Positions 13,535 through 16,622 of a stretch of DNA of 16,622 bases are shown piece by piece. This stretch comes from Candidatus Curtissbacteria bacterium. Its GTDB lineage: Bacteria; Patescibacteriota; Microgenomatia; Curtissbacterales; GWA2-41-24. The position numbers were made by a program, and so were the translations under genes. Positions within the stretch are counted from its first letter, which is position 1, and each line of letters opens with the position of its first letter. Below the pieces are notes generated by a model. It ran no database searches. It had not been told where the DNA came from and saw only the letters and a list, made by a program, of their open reading frames with translations. The stretch is taken from assembly GCA_030688205.1 (NCBI GenBank), contig JAUYIQ010000033.1, positions 1-16,622 on the forward strand, written 5' to 3'.

Positions 13535-13798
13535 ATGGTTAAACTTTTAGATTTTTGGGCGTTGTGGTGCGGCCCTTGTAAGTTCATGGAGCCGATTTTA
13601 GAAGAGCTTGAAAAAGAACTTGCAGGCAAAGTCGAGATTGAAAAAATAAATGTTGACGAAAACCAGGAACTTGCAGTCAAACACGGAGTCATGTCTATCC
13701 CAACTTACATCATCACAAAAGATGATAAAGAAGTCGAAAGGGTAATTGGCGCAACATCAAAAGAAAATCTCATAAAAGCGATCACCAAACATGAATGA
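13535..13798 (+). CDS. trxA: Thioredoxin, short form
   Basis: 87 aa against the usual 105-110. Reduces protein disulfides in the cytoplasm. The active site WCGPCK is at 11-16 and the cis-proline at 56 (SIPT). Buried Asp and the LDFWA strand lead straight into the active site, and INVDENQELAVKHGV and VIGATSKENLIKAI are standard. The missing part is the first beta strand and helix: the protein starts at the strand that normally precedes the active site. There is no signal peptide, so it is cytoplasmic. No thioredoxin reductase is in the window. The stop overlaps the triosephosphate isomerase start by 8 nt (ATGAATGA). The upstream out-of-frame ATG at 13527 opens only a very short reading frame and is not used here. 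Confidence 0.92.
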   Translation: MVKLLDFWALWCGPCKFMEPILEELEKELAGKVEIEKINVDENQELAVKHGVMSIPTYIITKDDKEVERVIGATSKENLIKAITKHE

Positions 13799-14456
13799 AA
13801 ATACTCCTCTTGTTGTCGCCAACCTTAAGGCCAACAAGACCTGGGACGATATTGCAACTTGGCTTGACGTAGTCGCTCCGAAAGCAGAGGATTTCAAAGG
13901 CACCATAATTCTTTGCCCGTCGCATCCATTTATTTCATCTGCCGCTCAAAAAATAAGGGCCAACGGATTCAAAATCAAATTAGGGGCGCAAGATATTTCA
14001 AAATTCGAGCAAGGTGCCTATACCGGAGAAGTAGCTGCAAGCCAAATAAAAGATTTATGCCAGTTTGCCATTGTCGGTCACTCCGAAAGAAGGCAAAACT
14101 TTGCAGAATCAGATGAAGTGCTTTCTCAAAAAGCACAAAATGCTCAAAGTGCTCTTGTTTCGCCTATTTTTTGTGTTCAAGACAAAAATACACCGATTCC
14201 CCAAGGCGTAGAAATAGTGGCATACGAACCGGTTTTTGCAATCGGTACAGGTAATGCCGACACTCCTCAAAATGCAAAATCGCAAGCCAAAGAGATAAAA
14301 ACCAAGGGCAACTTTATTATAATTTATGGTGGTTCTGTGTCCGAACAAAACGTAGCGGGCTTCATCCAGCAAAATCTAATAGATGGAGTTCTTGTGGCAA
14401 CCAACAGTTTAGACCCGCAGAATTTCATAAGATTAACAGAAGCAATTTCTCGGTAA
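13791..14456 (+). CDS. tpiA: Triosephosphate isomerase, shortened
   Basis: 221 aa against about 250 for bacterial enzymes. Interconverts dihydroxyacetone phosphate and glyceraldehyde 3-phosphate in glycolysis. Catalytic residues are visible: Asn11 and Lys13 (ANLKAN), His97 in VGHSERR (95-101) and Glu146 in AYEPVFAIGTGNA (144-156, the flexible loop, Phe replacing the usual Trp). The phosphate-binding YGGSV is at 179-183. The shortening falls between SPIFCVQDK and QGVEIVAYEPV (about 131-140), where about 30 residues including a helix of the barrel are missing. The last phosphate loop reads DGVLVATNSL instead of the common DGxLVGGASL. Archaeal enzymes are also about 225 aa, but the loop sequence here is bacterial. 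It is translationally coupled to trxA and 3 nt from the LCP gene. Confidence 0.92.
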   Translation: MNENTPLVVANLKANKTWDDIATWLDVVAPKAEDFKGTIILCPSHPFISSAAQKIRANGFKIKLGAQDISKFEQGAYTGEVAASQIKDLCQFAIVGHSERRQNFAESDEVLSQKAQNAQSALVSPIFCVQDKNTPIPQGVEIVAYEPVFAIGTGNADTPQNAKSQAKEIKTKGNFIIIYGGSVSEQNVAGFIQQNLIDGVLVATNSLDPQNFIRLTEAISR

Positions 14457-14459
14457 TTT

Positions 14460-15599
14460 ATGCGTCATTATAGTGGGGATAAAAAAAAGCTCCCTGTTTT
14501 AAAAATTTTCACCCTAGCAATCATTGCAACTATAGTTTTTGCATCCGTCCTCGATTTTTTAAATATAGGCCACCTGTTGGTAAGAGGTCCTAAAACAATC
14601 ATCCAGCTTGTTACAGACACAGGTCTAAAAAGTACCAATGGTCGCACGAATATCCTTCTTCTTGGAATTGGTGGGGAAGGACATGATGGTCCTAATCTTT
14701 CAGACACAATAATTCTTGCTTCAATTGATAAAAATGGGAAAGATGCAGCCCTAGTTTCTATACCAAGAGATCTCTGGGCACCAACAGTTTCTGCAAAAAT
14801 TAACGCAGCCTATGCTTTTGGTGAAGAAAAAGATGGCGGGGGGTTGGAACTCGCACGAAAAACCGTAAGCGATCTTTTCCAAATTCCGGTTCACTATGCA
14901 ATAAGAGTAGATTTTAGTGGTTTTGAAAAAGCTGTTGATCTGGTTAGCGGGATAGATGTAACAGTCGACACGCCTTTTGTAGACCCGCAATATCCAATTG
15001 GTGGAAAAGAAAATGATCTTTGTGGTCTTACAATCGAAGTACAAGAAATTGATGGGATCAAAACAGAAGTGGTTAAGGATTCAACGGGTTCAGCCACTCC
15101 GCTTGCACAAATAACAGATAAAAACAATCCATTTATCTGTCGCTACGAAAAACTCTCGTTCAAGCAGGGACCAATCAATATGGACGGCAAAACAGCCCTA
15201 AAATTTGTAAGATCCAGACATGGTACAAACGATGAAGGATCTGATTTTGCCAGATCAGCTCGTCAGCAAAAAGTAATTCTGGCATTTAGGCAAAAAGTAA
15301 TTTCGACTCAAACACTTACAGCCCCGACTACTATTGTTGATCTTGTTAAAACATTTAGCAGTTCAATAGACACAAATGTCACAGACGATGATATCCCTCT
15401 TTTTGTAAAACTTTCACAAAAGATAAATCCGGAAGGTATCAGAAGAATTGTTCTGGATGCAGACCGCGATGAAAGCGTTTTGGTCTACGGAGACCCGCAA
15501 AATTATGGTGGCCAGTTTGTGCTTGAACCCAAAAACGGTACTTGGACAGATCTCGCAGAACACGTTCAATCAGAAATTTTCAAATTAGAGGAACAATAG
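14460..15599 (+). CDS. LytR-CpsA-Psr (LCP) family glycopolymer-peptidoglycan transferase
   Basis: 379 aa. LCP proteins move polyprenyl-linked glycopolymers onto peptidoglycan outside the membrane. A basic N-terminus and membrane helix (about 13-34) precede the domain. Its marks are TNILLLGIGG (63-72), SDTIILASI (81-89), VSIPRDLW (99-106, with Arg103 and Asp104) and KINAAYAFGE. They continue with VHYAIRVDFSGFEKAVDLVSGIDV and, at 251-270, R-S-R-H followed by SDFARSARQQ, which supplies the arginines that bind pyrophosphate. A segment of about 45 residues between PQYPIGG and KQGPINMDG (about 183-233) is longer than usual and holds two cysteines (188, 227) that could form a disulfide. Third gene of the trxA-tpiA-LCP run, 3 nt after tpiA, with no SD or separate promoter seen. 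Confidence 0.92.
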   Translation: MRHYSGDKKKLPVLKIFTLAIIATIVFASVLDFLNIGHLLVRGPKTIIQLVTDTGLKSTNGRTNILLLGIGGEGHDGPNLSDTIILASIDKNGKDAALVSIPRDLWAPTVSAKINAAYAFGEEKDGGGLELARKTVSDLFQIPVHYAIRVDFSGFEKAVDLVSGIDVTVDTPFVDPQYPIGGKENDLCGLTIEVQEIDGIKTEVVKDSTGSATPLAQITDKNNPFICRYEKLSFKQGPINMDGKTALKFVRSRHGTNDEGSDFARSARQQKVILAFRQKVISTQTLTAPTTIVDLVKTFSSSIDTNVTDDDIPLFVKLSQKINPEGIRRIVLDADRDESVLVYGDPQNYGGQFVLEPKNGTWTDLAEHVQSEIFKLEEQ

Positions 15600-15619
15600 C
15601 GAAAAAAATTACTTTTCGC
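15599..15619. terminator. Bidirectional terminator-like hairpin between convergent genes
   Basis: GCGAAAA (15599-15605), a 7-nt loop and TTTTCGC (15613-15619) form a perfect 7-bp stem. The A-rich left and T-rich right arms suit termination in both directions. It overlaps the last base of the LCP stop and the final codons and stop of the minus-strand gene. Confidence 0.6.
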
Positions 15620-15839
15620 GGTAAGAAAGGACTAACTTCATAGTTCCGAAGACGAACAATACAACTCCGCCTATAAAAAGCAGATAAGTGAGCTCTGTCG
15701 AGCCTGCACTGGGCAAAGAACTGCTTGTCCCGCCTTTACTTGCAGAACCTGTGGCTTGGGCAAAAGTATTAGTTGCAATAGATAAATAGGTAAGTGCAGC
15801 TGAAGCAATACCTATGACTCTCGGCAGCTGTTTTGTCAT
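15609..15839 (-). CDS. Tiny LPSAG-motif surface protein (putative sortase substrate)
   Basis: 76 aa. A signal peptide (about 1-28, ending FAQA) is followed by a Gly/Ser/Thr-rich stretch, the motif LPSAG at 42-46, a hydrophobic helix (about 51-70) and the basic tail SYREK. This is the order of a cell-wall sorting signal (LPxTG-like motif, membrane helix, positive tail). Only about 17 residues would remain exposed after signal-peptide and sortase cleavage, so it is either a minimal wall peptide or simply a two-helix membrane protein with an outside loop. No sortase gene is visible. AGGA directly before the ATG, or GAGAG a few bases earlier, could serve as a ribosome binding site, unusual in this window. 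It lies downstream of bS20 with its own promoter. Confidence 0.75.
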   Translation of the reverse strand: MTKQLPRVIGIASAALTYLSIATNTFAQATGSASKGGTSSSLPSAGSTELTYLLFIGGVVLFVFGTMKLVLSYREK

Positions 15840-15854
15840 ATCCTACTCTCTACA

Positions 15855-15881
15855 GTAATATTTTTTGATACTAGTTGTCAA
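15855..15881 (-). promoter_or_regulatory. Promoter of the LPSAG protein gene with consensus -35
   Basis: On the minus strand TTGACA (15881-15876) is a perfect -35, followed after 15 nt by TATTAC (15860-15855). The spacer is short. The predicted start near 15848 leaves a leader of about 9 nt containing GAGAG and AGGA. It begins immediately after the bS20 stop codon. Confidence 0.5.
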
Positions 15882-15885
15882 CGCC

Positions 15886-16164
15886 TCAGATCTGGGCTTT
15901 AGCAACAGTTTGTTTTGGAGCTTTTTCCGTAGGTTTTAAAAGTTTAGACAATCTCGACTTTAAGCGAGCTGACTTGTTAGCATGAATTACATTCGTTTTA
16001 GCTGCTCTATCCAAAGCTTTGAAAACAGATCTTAAACCTTCAGCACTCGGCTTTTTGCGAAATGCCAAAACCGCGGCTTTGTAAGCTTTTTTTACCTTTA
16101 AATTCATAGCGGTTTTACGCTTATCTTGTCTTACCTTTTTGATTGCTTGTTTTATAACCGGCAT
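15886..16164 (-). CDS. rpsT: 30S ribosomal protein bS20
   Basis: 92 aa. Binds 16S rRNA in the body of the small subunit. The canonical start MPVIKQAIKKVRQDKRK is at the ATG at 16164. The protein is a bundle of long basic helices, with AMNLKVKKAYKAAV, VFKALDRAAKTNVIHANKSARLKSRLSKLL typical of the family (the NKAARxKSRL signature appears here as NKSARLKSRL). The Lys/Pro/Thr/Gln tail after about residue 75 is slightly long. The frame is open for 22 more codons upstream to an ATG at 16230, but that extension has no counterpart in bS20, and a -10 element sits between the two ATGs. It is divergent from murJ. Confidence 0.95.
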   Translation of the reverse strand: MPVIKQAIKKVRQDKRKTAMNLKVKKAYKAAVLAFRKKPSAEGLRSVFKALDRAAKTNVIHANKSARLKSRLSKLLKPTEKAPKQTVAKAQI

Positions 16165-16177
16165 ATCAGATAATATA
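16165..16177 (-). promoter_or_regulatory. Overlapping -10 elements for rpsT, leaderless spacing
   Basis: On the minus strand TATATTAT contains TATATT (16177-16172, 7 nt before the ATG) and TATTAT (16175-16170, 5 nt before). Either puts the transcription start within a base or two of the rpsT ATG and excludes the longer reading frame from 16230. Confidence 0.55.
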
Positions 16178-16193
16178 AACGCGAGTTTCCTTG

Positions 16194-16226
16194 TCCTCCG
16201 AAGATTTATCGAAGGAGGAAGTCCTC
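16194..16226. promoter_or_regulatory. GA/CT-rich hairpin(s) between rpsT and murJ
   Basis: TCCTCC (16194-16199) can pair with GGAGGA (16214-16219) over a 14-nt loop. The same GAGG (16215-16218) can instead pair with CCTC (16223-16226). The two foldings exclude each other. The element lies upstream of both predicted promoters, so it would act as DNA or in read-through RNA. Confidence 0.3.
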
Positions 16227-16244
16227 GCAAAAAATCATAGAAAG

Positions 16245-16256
16245 TATTCTAACACA
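16245..16256 (+). promoter_or_regulatory. Leaderless -10 TATTCT of murJ
   Basis: TATTCT at 16245-16250 ends exactly 6 nt before the ATG at 16257. No SD and no clear -35. Confidence 0.5.
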
Positions 16257-16622
16257 ATGCTAATCCTTTTCAAAAATGGTGCGGGACTATTCAAAAAAAA
16301 GCAGGAAGATATTCTATCTGCTGCTTTTGTAATCGCCTTCTCTATAGCCCTCTCAAAAATCCTGGGTCTTATAAGATTAAGGCTGCTTGCATCGGCTTTC
16401 GGTGACAATATTCACCTTCTGGACAGTCTTATTGCTGCCCAGATTTTACCGGACGCCATTTTTGAAGTTTTTATCTTTGGAACTATTGCACTGGCCTTCA
16501 TCCCCGTATTTTCCCAATATCTGGCGAAGGATAAATTAGATAAAGCTTGGGAACTTTCAAATAAAATGATTACCTTAGGAATTGTTGTATTCCTTGTATT
16601 TTTGGTGATTATTTTTCTATTC
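16257..16622 (+). CDS. murJ: MurJ-family lipid II flippase, N-terminal part (cut by window)
   Basis: 122 codons are visible and the gene runs off the window; full MurJ has about 500 aa and 14 helices. Flips lipid II from the inner to the outer face of the membrane. The N-terminus shows the typical order: a basic start with KKKQEDILSAAFVIAFSIALSKILGLIRLRLLASAFG (about 13-49, with the conserved SKxLGxxR of helix 1) and a segment with DSLIAAQILPDAIFEVFIFG. AFIPVFSQYLAKDKLDKAWELSNK closes helix 2 and its loop, and a third helix starts at the edge. It supplies the substrate for the PBP at the other end of the window. Confidence 0.9.
   Translation, partial: MLILFKNGAGLFKKKQEDILSAAFVIAFSIALSKILGLIRLRLLASAFGDNIHLLDSLIAAQILPDAIFEVFIFGTIALAFIPVFSQYLAKDKLDKAWELSNKMITLGIVVFLVFLVIIFLF

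Noticed and set aside
13527..13550. Upstream ATG at 13527 as the trxA start
   Set aside because: It is out of frame with the thioredoxin and stops after seven codons.
16165..16230. 22-residue N-terminal extension of bS20 from ATG 16230
   Set aside because: bS20 proteins begin at the MPVIKQAIKK segment, and a -10 element lies between the two ATGs, so transcripts probably start at 16164.

Overview
The window looks like part of a small-genome Candidate Phyla Radiation (Patescibacteria) bacterium, most likely of the Microgenomates type. The evidence is AT-rich sequence, short versions of universal proteins (87-aa thioredoxin, 221-aa triosephosphate isomerase, 602-aa PcrA/UvrD), almost no Shine-Dalgarno sequences, very tight gene packing, a Gram-positive-like envelope gene set (class A PBP, FemAB-like transferase, LytR-CpsA-Psr protein, MurJ, LPxTG-like anchor) and many small membrane proteins of unknown function. 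TGA is used as a stop (for example at 5091 and 13798), so this is not a UGA-recoded lineage. The assignment is inference from gene style; no marker was searched.

Layout. 1-1955 (-): class A penicillin-binding protein, cut by the window edge. 2043-2956: a membrane-anchored Ig-like protein and a convergent four-helix membrane protein, separated by a ten-unit heptamer array that inverts at its centre. 2994-3989: full-length RmuC. 3994-5678: a secreted acidic Ser/Pro-rich protein divergent from an ECF sigma factor and its overlapping membrane partner (probable anti-sigma). 5700-5819: a decayed 3' end of a second, anciently diverged rmuC. 5840-9958: a small GGxTRAA protein, a UvrD helicase fused to a Fe-S RecB-like nuclease, a small Pro-rich protein and a membrane-anchored methyltransferase. 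10001-13512 (-): FemAB-like transferase, MsrQ/ferric-reductase-like heme membrane protein, PcrA/UvrD helicase. 13535-15599 (+): thioredoxin, triosephosphate isomerase and LytR-CpsA-Psr protein as one tight operon. 15609-16164 (-): a tiny LPSAG-anchored protein and ribosomal protein bS20. 16257 to the end (+): start of MurJ.

How the genes work together. Cell-wall assembly dominates: MurJ flips lipid II, the FemAB-like protein probably modifies its peptide, the PBP polymerises and cross-links it, and the LCP protein attaches glycopolymer. DNA repair and recombination is the second theme (RmuC, UvrD-nuclease, PcrA). The ECF sigma, membrane partner and acidic exported protein look like a small envelope-sensing regulatory cassette.

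The most striking non-coding signals are these. (1) A repeated promoter architecture, TGnTAAAAT or a close variant ending exactly 6 nt before ATG/GTG, which predicts leaderless mRNAs for most transcription units. (2) The xenologous rmuC scar beside the sigma cassette. (3) A palindromic bidirectional promoter between pcrA and trxA. (4) Seven-nucleotide tandem repeats between genes and, in frame, inside two genes, with a nonamer version inside a third. I saw no tRNA, rRNA, CRISPR array, transposase or integrase. No gene-free stretch exceeds 300 bases.
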